A DNA stretch of 64,000 nucleotides, taken from the NCBI GenBank assembly GCA_963824545.1, contig CAWGPP010000002.1:186001-250000 (forward strand), in the 5' to 3' direction. The DNA comes from Bog-532 sp963824545 (GTDB taxonomy: Bacteria; Actinomycetota; Actinomycetes; Streptosporangiales; Streptosporangiaceae). Position numbers and translations under genes: made by a program. Every line of letters starts with the position of its first letter. Within the stretch, counting starts at the first letter, position 1. Positions 56,838 to 64,000 of the stretch are shown here, piece by piece. Under the pieces are notes generated by a model. It ran no database searches and was not told where the DNA came from. It saw only the letters and a program-made list of their open reading frames with translations.

Positions 56838-58471
56838 GCCGCCTCCTGTGCGGAGAAGACGCCGACCGGGGGCATGGCGGGGGCTGCCTCAGCAGCGGCA
56901 CGCTCCGCGATGCGCGCGTTGTCCCGCCATTCCACGCAGATGCGGCAGTCCGCCAGGGTCCATGTGCCAGTCGTCGCCTCCAGGCGCGCTGCCCGCGGGG
57001 GAAGCACGCCCGCGACGTCGATCTGCAGGATGCCGTCCACGCTCAGCGCGTGCCGGGTGCCGTCGCGCCGCCGCGCGCCCCGCAGCGCCCGGTAGAGCAG
57101 CGAGGCCAGCAGCCGCAGCGTTGCCTCGTCAACTGGCCCTCCAAGCCGGCCATTGACCTCGCTGAGGCTGAAGGCGCCGAGCCCGGTCAACGTCTCCGCC
57201 GCCTGGGCGGCCTTCTCCTGTGCCGCGAGGGCCCTGGCCGCGAGGGCCTGCTTGGCCGCCGACCGGTCCGTGACGTTCCTGGCCCGGCGGACGTAGTCGG
57301 TGCGGCCCCCGGCCCGGAGCTGGCGCGAGACCGTGACGGCGGCACGCGGCTCCCACCAGCTGGCGGCGGCGGGCACGCCGTCATCGTCAGGGATGCCGCC
57401 CAGGTGCCGGGCAGGCGCCAGGCCGAATGCCGCGTGCCAGAGCCGGTGGGCTTCCTCATCGCCGCCAGGCTCCTCGAACCGGACGGCAAGGGCCAGCAGG
57501 TCAGCCGACCGGCTGGACGGGCTCGTAGACGACTCCCGGATGCGCTCCGCCGCGCGCGCGATCCCCAGCACCGCCGCGCGCGTCTTCTCGTGCAGGGCTG
57601 CTGCGCCGGCCCGGCGCCGGCATCAGCGCGGAACCACTCCTCCAGGCCCGTCAGGTGCATCTGCGCCTGGCGTGCCCACGTCAGCGCGTCCGCGTCGCCG
57701 TCCAGGGGGATCTGCCCGGAGACCCCCTCGGCGGCCGCGAGCGCGGCCGTGACTGCCGCGGGATCAACCTGGTCCAGGTCGTCTAGGCGCTGCCGGATCC
57801 GGACGGCCAGGATGTCCAGGTCGGCGATGAAGTCATTGAGGTAGGTGATGGTGTCCGCCTTGAACAGGGCGAAGTCCCGGGCGTTGAGCACGGGGGCGGC
57901 CAGCAGCCGGTTCACCTTCTGCATGAACAGCGAGGCGTTGGCGGTCAGGCCCTTAAACCTCGCGTGCAGGTCCTCGCACAGCGCGAAGACCCGGTCCGCA
58001 TCCTGCGTCGTGGCGCGCAGCGCGGTGACGAGCTGGCCGAGCATCTCCTCGATCTGGCGCAGCGCGACGGCCTGCAGGCCGCCCACCCGGCGCAGCGCCT
58101 CATCAAGGGTGGCGAGCGCCTCGAAGGCTGCCTCGCCGCCGGGCGTGAGGTCATACACGTAGGCGGTGCGCTCGTAGCTTTCCAGGCTCGTCGCCCGGCC
58201 GGTGTCGAAGTCCTGGGACAGGTTCCCCCAGTGCGACAGCTGCTCCAGCCGCTCCGTCACCTGGGTGATGCTTGGGACGTCCTCGGCAGGCGCCCCGGCA
58301 CCGGGCCCAAGGCGTGCCAGCAGCGCCGCGTGGACGTCCTCCGGCGAGAGCCGGCTCGCGTCAGCCGGCCGCAGCCTGGGCGAAGATTTCCATGATCTCG
58401 CGGTACAGCGGCGCCTCGGCCACGGTGGCGTACCGCAACAGCGGCTGCGCGTCATAGCGCCAGCGGGGCAT
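56825..58471 (-). pseudogene. Wadjet JetA-like (TIGR02677/DUF2397) protein with two frameshifts
   Basis: ATG 58471 (MPRWRYDAQPLLRYATVAEA, then PLYREIMEIFAQAA), with GGAGG upstream. A one-base gain near 58365-58370 shifts into ADASRLSPEDVHAALLARLG, TERLEQLSHWGNLSQDFDTG and RTAYVYDLTPGGEAAFEAL. A one-base loss near 57610-57612 shifts into ALHEKTRAAVLGIARAAERI and SADLLALAVRFEEPGGDEEA. The combined length, about 548 aa, and the motif order fit DUF2397. JetA is the kleisin-like subunit of the Wadjet condensin. The overlap with jetB (13 nt) shows the original operon. Confidence 0.75.
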
Positions 58472-59104
58472 GCCGACCTCCAGTTCGCCTCGTCCGGCTA
58501 TCGCACAGTAAACGGAGCCACTGACATTCCAGCCGGACCGCTGCAATGCGGCGCACCCGCAGCGCTCCTTATACGCCTTATGTGTTTTCCGTTTGTACTT
58601 TGATGCTTACACCCTCATTTGAGAGGGCATTCCGGCAGCTGCGACGCCGACGGGAGCGCCCAGTTCACCGCTGCACGCCCCTCCGCTCGCGCGGCGGCAT
58701 CGTTCTATCCTCACCAGGGACCTCCCGGCCATAATCGGGCTGCGGCACATGACAGGGGCGGGGAGCCTTGACCGCATGCTTGATCAAGGGGTGACGCGAT
58801 TCTCGCGGCCGTATCAAGTGGAAGTTAGTCCCGGCGCGTCCGGGCTGCTGCGGGTAGTCGGCCCGCTTGCCCTGAACCTGGCGGCTGCGGTCGCGCTAGG
58901 CAACGAGATCATGGCCGACCTTGACAGGGCCGTCCACGGAATCGGCTGGTGAAAGGCCTACCCTGCCTTTGCTACGGGGAGGGTAGGACATTCGGCGGTC
59001 ACTTCGCGTCCCGCCTGATGAGCAATTTGTCGCAACAATGATCGGACGGTTCGGGGGCTGGCGCGCGGGCAGTAGCTCGAAGGCGGCGCAGTGCGTGGGT
59101 GCTT
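58472..59104. other. Stretch upstream of the Wadjet remnant
   Basis: About 630 bp. The half next to jetA (58540-58640) is AT-richer and may hold the operon promoter; it includes a CCCTC-TCAAAT-GAGGG hairpin (minus strand). Apart from the small frame at 58749-58952 I see no gene. Confidence 0.5.
58749..58952 (+). CDS. Possible small protein
   Basis: 67 aa (MTGAGSLDRMLDQGVTRFSR, then ALNLAAAVALGNEIMADLDR). Amphipathic and Ala/Leu-rich, with no recognised domain. The start codon lacks a good ribosome-binding site. It may be real or a chance frame. Confidence 0.3.
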   Translation: MTGAGSLDRMLDQGVTRFSRPYQVEVSPGASGLLRVVGPLALNLAAAVALGNEIMADLDRAVHGIGW

Positions 59105-59524
59105 TTAGAGTGCTTCGGGGAGGAGCCTGAACGCGGAGACATGCCTTGGGCGGACAATGCTGAAGTGCTTGCGGTCCACTGTCGCGACCTCTGCGAGGTT
59201 TAGGCGCTCGGCGATCGCGATCACGGCCGCATCGACGATGCCGAGGGGAAGGCCCACGTACTGCTCGACGAGTTCCGCGATGCGCGAGATGTCGCCTTCC
59301 TCGACTTCCGCAACGCGGAAGCCGTTGCCGCCGAATGACTTGAGGAAGGTGCCCTCGGCGTGCGGCCCGACTCGTGACTGGAGTAGGTAGCCGATCTCGC
59401 CCAGGACAGGAGACGGAACGAGGAGCGGCCCCTCGGCAGCGCGCATCAGTGCGAGGCACGCGGCGTGATGGTGGTCCTTCATGTTGCCCGCCGCGAGCAG
59501 GACGCCTGTATCGCACAGCAGCAT
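59105..59524 (-). CDS. PIN-domain toxin (VapC-like)
   Basis: 139 aa. MLLCDTGVLLAAGNMKDHHH supplies the first Asp; PSPVLGEIGYLLQS the Glu; LGIVDAAVIAIAERL and EVATVDRKHFSIVRP further acidic residues. PIN toxins are Mg-dependent ribonucleases. The ATG follows the antitoxin stop by one base (TGACATG), so the pair is translationally coupled. It is part of a toxin-antitoxin module in the accessory island. Confidence 0.88.
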   Translation of the reverse strand: MLLCDTGVLLAAGNMKDHHHAACLALMRAAEGPLLVPSPVLGEIGYLLQSRVGPHAEGTFLKSFGGNGFRVAEVEEGDISRIAELVEQYVGLPLGIVDAAVIAIAERLNLAEVATVDRKHFSIVRPRHVSAFRLLPEAL

Positions 59525-59525
59525 G

Positions 59526-59726
59526 TCAGCGGCCGAGTTCGGCCCGCAGGATCTCCTCTGACCTCTCCGCCAGATCCGGATCAGACTCGAAGGACGCGAA
59601 GAACGGCAGGTCCCGTACGCCGTGAGCGGCGTCGGCCCGGCCCCGGATTAGCTCAAGAACCGGCCGGACCTCCGCTTCGGGAAGCTCGTCCACCAGGTGA
59701 TGCAGTTCCTCACGCATCGCGCTCAT
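59526..59726 (-). CDS. VapB-like antitoxin
   Basis: 66 aa (MSAMREELHHLVDELPEAEV, then FFASFESDPDLAERSEEILR). Short and acidic with a helical N-terminus, placed immediately before the PIN toxin. The class is inferred from position and size; a DNA-binding fold is not obvious. Confidence 0.75.
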   Translation of the reverse strand: MSAMREELHHLVDELPEAEVRPVLELIRGRADAAHGVRDLPFFASFESDPDLAERSEEILRAELGR

Positions 59727-59792
59727 GCAGCCAGTGTAGAAGCACCGGCTGGAGAAGGCAGCGAGCCTTGCCGGTGCGAGACTAGGCCGCGC

Positions 59793-59966
59793 CTAGTTCC
59801 GGTACGGCCCGTGGGTGCTCCAGCCGCGCATGTGCCGCTGGAGTTCTTCGTGATTGCAAGAGGTGACCTCCTCTAGGCGCAGCGGCCCGTTCAGCGGGTC
59901 CGTGCGTTCGGCATGCTGGCGGAATCCAATCGGCCCGCCCGCGTGCCGCCTGCGCGTCCGGGGCCT
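59793..59966 (-). pseudogene. Orphan reading-frame fragment
   Basis: A coherent fragment without a start reads GPIGFRQHAERTDPLNGPLR, LEEVTSCNHEELQRHMRGWS, THGPYRN then TAG 59793. It is preceded by an in-frame stop. It looks like the 3' end of a deleted gene. I do not recognise the family. Confidence 0.4.
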
Positions 59967-60100
59967 CTAGAGCCGAGTGGCTCGACAGCCACACGGGCTG
60001 AGCCTTCGGTGCATCCATGGCACGGCCTGTCACCGCCCCGTGGTGCCGGGGGACCACGAAGTCCCGCCTCTCGTCTGGCGGAATAGCAGGCCGGGAGCGA

Positions 60101-60334
60101 CTACCGGGTCGCCGTGGCTGCGAAGAGCCGCTGGGCGACTGCGGTTGTGGTGGCCACGGTGAGCATGGCGTGCTCCCGAGTCCAGACCGTGGATCGCAGG
60201 ACCGGGTCAGGGTGGGTGGCCGACCCGTAGTCGAATAGGGACTGGATCAGCTGCCGCTCAGCGTCGATGATGGCGGCCTCCCGCTCATCGACGTCGCGCT
60301 GGGTCTTCTTCGGGTTGAGGTGCTCGTCGTGCAT
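60101..60334 (-). CDS. Small hypothetical protein
   Basis: 77 aa (MHDEHLNPKKTQRDVDEREA, then IIDAERQLIQSLFDYGSATH). A charged helical protein of unknown role, immediately following a broken IS982-like transposase. It may be a remnant of a longer protein. Confidence 0.4.
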   Translation of the reverse strand: MHDEHLNPKKTQRDVDEREAAIIDAERQLIQSLFDYGSATHPDPVLRSTVWTREHAMLTVATTTAVAQRLFAATATR

Positions 60335-60350
60335 GCTGCGCCGTGGCGGG

Positions 60351-61118
60351 CTAGTTCCAGCTGGTCGGTGATCTCTTTGAAGGTGGTCTCGATCCGGTTG
60401 CGCCATTCGGCGATGATTTTCCGCAGGATCGGTGGCATGCGGTGGCGCTGGCCTTTGGCGGGCGGGGTGAGCACGGCGGTGCCGCGGGCTGCCTGGCCTG
60501 CGGCGAAGGCTTGCCGCTAAATCCCTTATCGGCGAGCAGGTCGCGGGGCGGCAGGCCGGTCTCCAGCAGGTCACTGGCCACGTCGCGCTCGTTGACGGCG
60601 GCCAGGACGATGCTCCAGGCGCGGACGATGCGGGCGCCCAGGCCGGTCTTGATGGCCAGGCGGAAGCCGTAGAACCATTCGCCGTGCGCGGCGTCGCGGC
60701 CGAACCGGGCATGCAGCCCATCGGGCCCGGTCCAGGAGCCGGGTCCGCGGACCCGTGAGGTGTGCTTGACCGGCAGCGCGGTGGTATCGATCTGCTGGCA
60801 GTCATCGGCCGGGATCTGCGTGGCCAGGTGACAGCGCAGCTGCTCAAACGCTCCCCGCAGCCAGCGGATCCGCCGGTTGGCTTCGCTTTGGTGCGGCAGG
60901 TGCGGGAACAGGTGGCCCCAGTCGCGGGCGACCTCGGCCAGGAACGCGGCCTCGCTGCGGCGGCCCAGCAGGTGGCGGACCTGCGCGATGGCGAGCAACT
61001 CGGCGTCGCTGCAGGCAGGTACCGGGCCCGGACGGGGCGGGATCGCGATGATGCGGTCACCTACCAGGTCATCGATCAGCGCATAGACGTAGACGAACAA
61101 GTCCTCGGTGGGCAGCAT
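60351..61118 (-). pseudogene. IS982-family transposase, broken
   Basis: ATG 61118 (MLPTEDLFVYVYALIDDLVG) with IS982 features: SDAELLAIAQVRHLLGRRSE, HLFPHLPHQSEANRRIRWLR, QIDTTALPVKHTSRVRG, EWFYGFRLAIKTGLGARIVR and LLADKGFSG. A base is lost near 60509-60512 (AAG-CCTTCG), after which the normal frame continues as KAFAAGQAARGTAVLTPPAK, RNRIETTFKEITDQLELARH. The normal C-terminus is missing; it joins the 77-aa gene. The element is not mobile by itself. Confidence 0.75.
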
Positions 61119-61124
61119 GGGGGT

Positions 61125-61177
61125 GGCCTCTGCGGTGGCAAACGGTCTTCGACAACCGCATGTCTGCCGCAGAGGCC
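61125..61177. repeat. Inverted repeat upstream of the IS982-like transposase
   Basis: GGCCTCTGCGG (61125-61135) and CCGCAGAGGCC (61167-61177), perfect 11-bp arms with a 31-nt loop. It may be an IS end or a leader hairpin. Confidence 0.45.
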
Positions 61178-61335
61178 CTCCCATGATCAATACGACGCGC
61201 CGGGACCAACCCACATAACTCGCCTTAGCTGACGGTTGGCCGTCTTCGGCCCTGTGCAGTTCCCGATCGGGAAGCCTCTTATGGGGCAGCGGATTTTGCG
61301 ATGCGAGTGTCGGTGTCCGGTGCCATCCTGTCTAC

Positions 61336-61907
61336 GTGGCACAGTCATATCCGGCACTCCCGGCACTGGCACCGGCACCCGCGCAGTCGCATGAGGTTAC
61401 CTCGGTAACCCGCAGGGACCTCTTCGACTTCCTGCGAGACCAGGCGGAGCCGTGGTGGGGACGGCTCGATGAGATCACCTTCCTTGATCATCTTTACGAC
61501 CTAGACTCGCTGCCGTCGACTGACCGCCGCCACGCCACCGCCAGGAGGACATCGGCCGGCACCGGCTTGCCAATGACGACTGGGACGACGCCTGGGTCTT
61601 CACCGACCCGAGGTTCCAGCTCGCCGACGGGCCGGACCAGGTGCTGCTCGAATTCCTCGCCTACATGACGCACCCGGTGGTCCAGCCGGACTTCGTCGTG
61701 ATCGGCAACGGCCGCGCCGTCGTCGTCGAGGTCGACGGGCCGCACCACTTCGGCGCGACCCGTAAGGCCGACGACCACACCCGCAACCGCCACTGGGACC
61801 GCTGCGGCGTCCGCACCATCCGCATCCCCAGCGAGCACGCCGACGACCCGATGTCGCTGAAGGACCTGCTTCGGGAAGACCTCAGGCGCAGGCTCTGGAC
61901 ACCCTGA
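61336..61907 (+). pseudogene. AbiJ N-terminal-type domain fused to a Vsr/DUF559-like nuclease, frameshifted
   Basis: The first frame (GTG 61336) reads VTRRDLFDFLRDQAEPWWGR, LDEITFLDHLYDLDSLPSTD, the pattern of the AbiJ-NTD family (abortive-infection-related). At about 61541 one C is missing. The next frame continues with EDIGRHRLANDDWDDAWVFT, PRFQLADGPDQVLLEFLAYM and THPVVQPDFVV. It then becomes nuclease-like: GNGRAVVVEVDGPHHFGATR, DDHTRNRHWDRCGVRTIRIP, ending RRRLWTP. The E/VEVDGPHHF...D..R.R pattern is a PD-(D/E)XK/DUF559 type. The intact gene would be about 190 aa. It may be a phage-defence effector. Confidence 0.65.
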
Positions 61908-62318
61908 CCGGGCGAACCCGCGTACATCCCGCGCGGACCATGCGCGGCCGGAACGGCCCGTGACGCGGCCGTGTCGGCACGACCGCGGCCAGCCCGGGAT
62001 ATTCGGCATTCCCCGGCCGTCCGGCCCGTGTGCGGCCCGTCCGCGCGCAGCGGCCCGCACGGGCGGCTGTCCTGACGACGGTATTCTCGCAGGTCAGCGC
62101 GAAAATATACCCCGATGTACCCTGTGGCGGAGTACTCTGCCAAGAGAGCAGCCGCCAGGCCCGCGGTGGCCCTTCTCGGCGTGCGTCCGGACCACGCTTG
62201 AAACGGACGCGGGCCGAACGGAAACCGTCATTTCCCTCGGACAGCCGGTGCTGAATCCGCGCTGATACCGCAGGGTCGTGCAGGCCGCTGACCTGCTGAA
62301 ACTGCCCCTAGGTCCACA
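61908..62318. other. Gene-free stretch near the right island edge
   Basis: About 410 bp. Frames here are short. It contains a third partial copy of the flanking repeat motif (62231-62269: tttccctcggacag, gctgatacc). No gene is supported. Confidence 0.6.
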
Positions 62319-62434
62319 ATCTTCACGATCTTCGAGGGCACCTCGGAGATCCAGCGCATGATCATCGGCCGCGCCGTCACCGGGCTCCCCGTCCGCTAGC
62401 CTGAGCTGCAGTTTTACCGGCCGACGGTACAGAA

Positions 62435-62470
62435 GGCGGGCCGCCCGGCTCGAGAGTCGGGCGGCCCGCC
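62435..62470. terminator. Terminator in the right direct repeat
   Basis: Perfect GGCGGGCCGCCCG (62435-62447) and CGGGCGGCCCGCC (62458-62470), 10-nt loop. Confidence 0.6.
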
Positions 62471-62558
62471 CTTGTGTCCGCATTGTCCGATTGATACCAG
62501 TTATTTCCCGTTGTTTCCGGACCGCGTGCTGAATTGGTGCTGATACCAGCGCGGTATA

Positions 62559-62568
62559 GGTCTAGACC
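62559..62568. promoter_or_regulatory. DasR-like palindrome in the right repeat
   Basis: GGTCTAGACC in the context TATAGGTCTAGACCAAT. It corresponds to the copy at 51528-51537. Confidence 0.4.
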
Positions 62569-62572
62569 AATT

Positions 62573-63287
62573 CCCGTGGGGATGGGCGGGATCGGGGCCG
62601 TCCCGGGGCCTGGGCGGTGGCTGTTGTGTGGGCCCGTCCGGCCACGCTGCGGGGCCGCAGCGGCGCGGCATATGGAATTACCGTTCGCGGGCGGGTGGCC
62701 CGCTGTGGCCGACGTCGCCGCGCGCTGCCCGGCACGCGGCGTGACAAGGCCAGCAGCAGCGAGATCGCGCAGATTTACGGGAGAGGGATGACTTGAGGGT
62801 CGGCGGCCAGCGTCGTCGTACCTGCGGATTAAGAGTCCGCTGATATGTTCTATTTTTCTCCCTGAGCTGCTGTCAAGTGATACCGGTACATGCCGCTACC
62901 TGCCGTTCTGTGCGGTCGCCCGTATCCGCGGCGGGCTGCGGATACCGCGCGCTGCCGGGGCGTACCGGGACATCCGAGCAAACATGCAGCAAACATGGGT
63001 ATGCACAGGTCTAGACCACCATGGCCGAGGGCGTCTGAGGCGTGGCGGGGAGAGGCCATAACCATCGACGGCAAAGGTATAGATTCCCGGCGCGGCGCAA
63101 TATGCAGGTGCCATCGGAGTCCGGCGAAAGCGGCCGACACGGTTCGTGATCCCTGCTGGCAGCGCCCGGATCGATGTGCCTGATCGCACCTTCGGTATCC
63201 CGGGCCTGGCCCGGCCGCCAGGCGGCCGGCTTTCCGGCTGACGAGACCGATGAAGGGCCGCCAGCCTTGCCTTCACTCTGGTCAGAC
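62573..63287. other. Gene-poor region between the island and the toxin-antitoxin module
   Basis: About 715 bp. Open frames are short and mutually overlapping; none is convincing. It includes another GGTCTAGACC palindrome at 63008-63017. Confidence 0.5.
63008..63017. promoter_or_regulatory. DasR-like palindrome
   Basis: GGTCTAGACC in the context CACAGGTCTAGACCACC. It lies 285 nt before the toxin-antitoxin genes and is not obviously linked to them. Confidence 0.35.
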
Positions 63288-63293
63288 TATAAT
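63288..63293 (+). promoter_or_regulatory. -10 element for a leaderless toxin-antitoxin transcript
   Basis: Perfect TATAAT. Transcription would start at about 63300-63302, at the ATG (63302), so the mRNA is probably leaderless. The region is also locally AT-rich. Confidence 0.5.
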
Positions 63294-63301
63294 CTTGGTC
63301 T

Positions 63302-63583
63302 ATGGTTATCCTGCCGCTATCGGACGTCAAGGCCAGATTGTCCGAGATTGCCGAAGAAGTGGATCGCACGCACGAGCGTGTCCACATCACTCGCAATGGC
63401 CGTGATTACGTCGTGCTGCTGGCTGCGGAGGACCTCGAGTCCATCGAGGCGACGCTGGAACTGCTCGCCGATCCCGCAGCACAGCAGCGGATTGCGGAGT
63501 CGCAGCAGGAAATCGCCCGCGGCGAGGGGCTGTCGCTTGACCAAGTTGGACAGTCTCTCGCGGAGCGCTTCGGGAAGCGCTGA
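63302..63583 (+). CDS. Phd/YefM-family antitoxin
   Basis: 93 aa. MVILPLSDVKARLSEIAEEV, then THERVHITRNGRDYVVLLAA and EDLESIEATLELLADPAAQQ are the Phd/YefM layout (DNA-binding N-terminus, C-terminal helix that covers the toxin). It is followed 2 nt later by the toxin. Such antitoxins repress their own promoter. Confidence 0.9.
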   Translation: MVILPLSDVKARLSEIAEEVDRTHERVHITRNGRDYVVLLAAEDLESIEATLELLADPAAQQRIAESQQEIARGEGLSLDQVGQSLAERFGKR

Positions 63584-63585
63584 CC

Positions 63586-63852
63586 GTGACCTATCAGGTC
63601 GTTGTGTCTCCCACTGCGGCCCGGCAGCTGCAAGACAGGTTGCCTGAGGCGGTCGCGTGGGCCTGTTACGAGTTCATCCGGGGGCCGCTGGCCGAAGAAC
63701 CTCACCGGGTAGGCGCGCCGCTACGCACCCCGTTCGAGGGTCAATGGCGTGCCCGCCGCGGCGAGTACCGGGTCAGGTACACGATCGACGACGACAGCAA
63801 GCAGATCCACGTCCTTGATATAGACCACAGGCGCGATGCTTACCGCCGCTGA
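63586..63852 (+). CDS. RelE/ParE-family toxin
   Basis: 88 aa from GTG 63586 (MTYQVVVSPTAARQLQDRLP, then PLRTPFEGQWRARRGEYRVR, YTIDDDSKQIHVLDIDHRRD). The basic RelE-type core and final His/Arg/Tyr residues fit mRNA interferases. It is coupled to the antitoxin gene. The right 148 bp of the window carry no gene I can support. Confidence 0.9.
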   Translation: MTYQVVVSPTAARQLQDRLPEAVAWACYEFIRGPLAEEPHRVGAPLRTPFEGQWRARRGEYRVRYTIDDDSKQIHVLDIDHRRDAYRR

Positions 63853-64000
63853 AGGTCCTCGCGTCACCCTGTGGGCTCGCTATTGGACCTGGCCTGGACG
63901 CACTTTCCGGCTGGAATGACGGCTGAGTGATCGTTTCGGTTGCCCGCCGGCTTGTGCCGGCCGTCTCGGGCGGATCCAGGGCGAGCTGCCACCACTGCGG

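Larger units (their letters stand above)
62319..62572 (+). repeat. Right 254-bp direct repeat flanking the accessory island
   Basis: An acyl-CoA dehydrogenase tail (IFTIFEGTSEIQRMIIGRAV, TGLPVR, TAG 62397-62399) not attached to a full gene, a perfect hairpin and the block ending at GGTCTAGACC. It is colinear with 51287-51540. Divergence is by scattered substitutions, so the duplication is old or came from a relative. Confidence 0.8.

Noticed and set aside
51287..62342. A classical integrative element with integrase and excisionase
   Set aside because: Despite the direct repeats, no tyrosine or serine recombinase gene is seen between them. The mechanism stays open.
62573..63287. Overlapping short frames in the region right of the island
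   Set aside because: None has a start signal, a domain or a consistent coding pattern, so they are not reported as genes.

Overview
High-GC actinomycete chromosome segment. The organism is not stated. SepH, a RamB/ScfR-type regulator, an FtsH protease, actinobacterial RNase P RNA, a Pat-type acetyl-CoA-linked acetyltransferase, GTG/TTG starts and DasR-like palindromes all point to Actinomycetota, perhaps a Streptosporangiales-like lineage (inference). No rRNA, tRNA, CRISPR array, prophage or integrase gene is seen.

Layout. 0-3.5 kb: 5' part of a membrane-anchored molybdopterin oxidoreductase, a frameshifted PPOX-fold flavoprotein, then a Zn-ribbon protein overlapping a bifunctional RNase H/phosphatase. 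3.6-18.8 kb: a cell-surface polysaccharide locus. It has a Wzm-type export permease, a leftward operon (wecB epimerase, a split CgeB-like glycosyltransferase, a double-GT4 protein, an asparagine-synthase-like protein) and a rightward operon (GT4, wecC-type dehydrogenase, GT4, polytopic mannosyl/GT39-like membrane protein). WecB plus WecC predicts UDP-ManNAcA as a building block. 18.9-21.9 kb: rnpB, a seven-repeat beta-propeller lectin and a Cys-rich protein. 22-35.7 kb: acyl-CoA ligase, GNAT-acyl-CoA synthetase, hydrolase, TAT-exported polysaccharide deacetylase, HemK-like methyltransferase, a secreted protein, an MFS transporter, FtsH and a Nei/Fpg glycosylase. 35.7-46.8 kb: a repeat-rich anchored protein, a PEBP lipoprotein, SepH, an MMPL transporter, a ferric-reductase-like protein and a small membrane protein. 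47-51.4 kb: aceA divergent from its likely regulator ramB/scfR, and an acyl-CoA dehydrogenase.

51.3-62.6 kb is an accessory island bracketed by two diverged direct repeats of about 254 bp. Each repeat carries the 3' end of the acyl-CoA dehydrogenase gene, a hairpin and a shared downstream block. The island holds a wrecked Wadjet-type (JetABCD, TIGR02677/02678/02680/02679 set) plasmid-defence operon. Its jetB and jetC are fused by an internal deletion, jetC is also cut by a nested insertion element, and jetD is truncated at the island edge. It further holds a VapBC pair, a broken IS982-like element and a frameshifted AbiJ-N-terminal-domain/nuclease gene. Just outside lies a Phd/RelE module with a probable leaderless promoter.

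Two cross-cutting features matter for anyone using this annotation. (1) About fifteen genes or gene parts show single-base frameshifts, often next to G or C runs; these may be assembly errors or real decay. (2) Many proteins carry long in-frame minisatellite insertions (Gly/Ala/Pro-rich), and a dispersed palindromic repeat family occurs three times, always at gene 3' ends.
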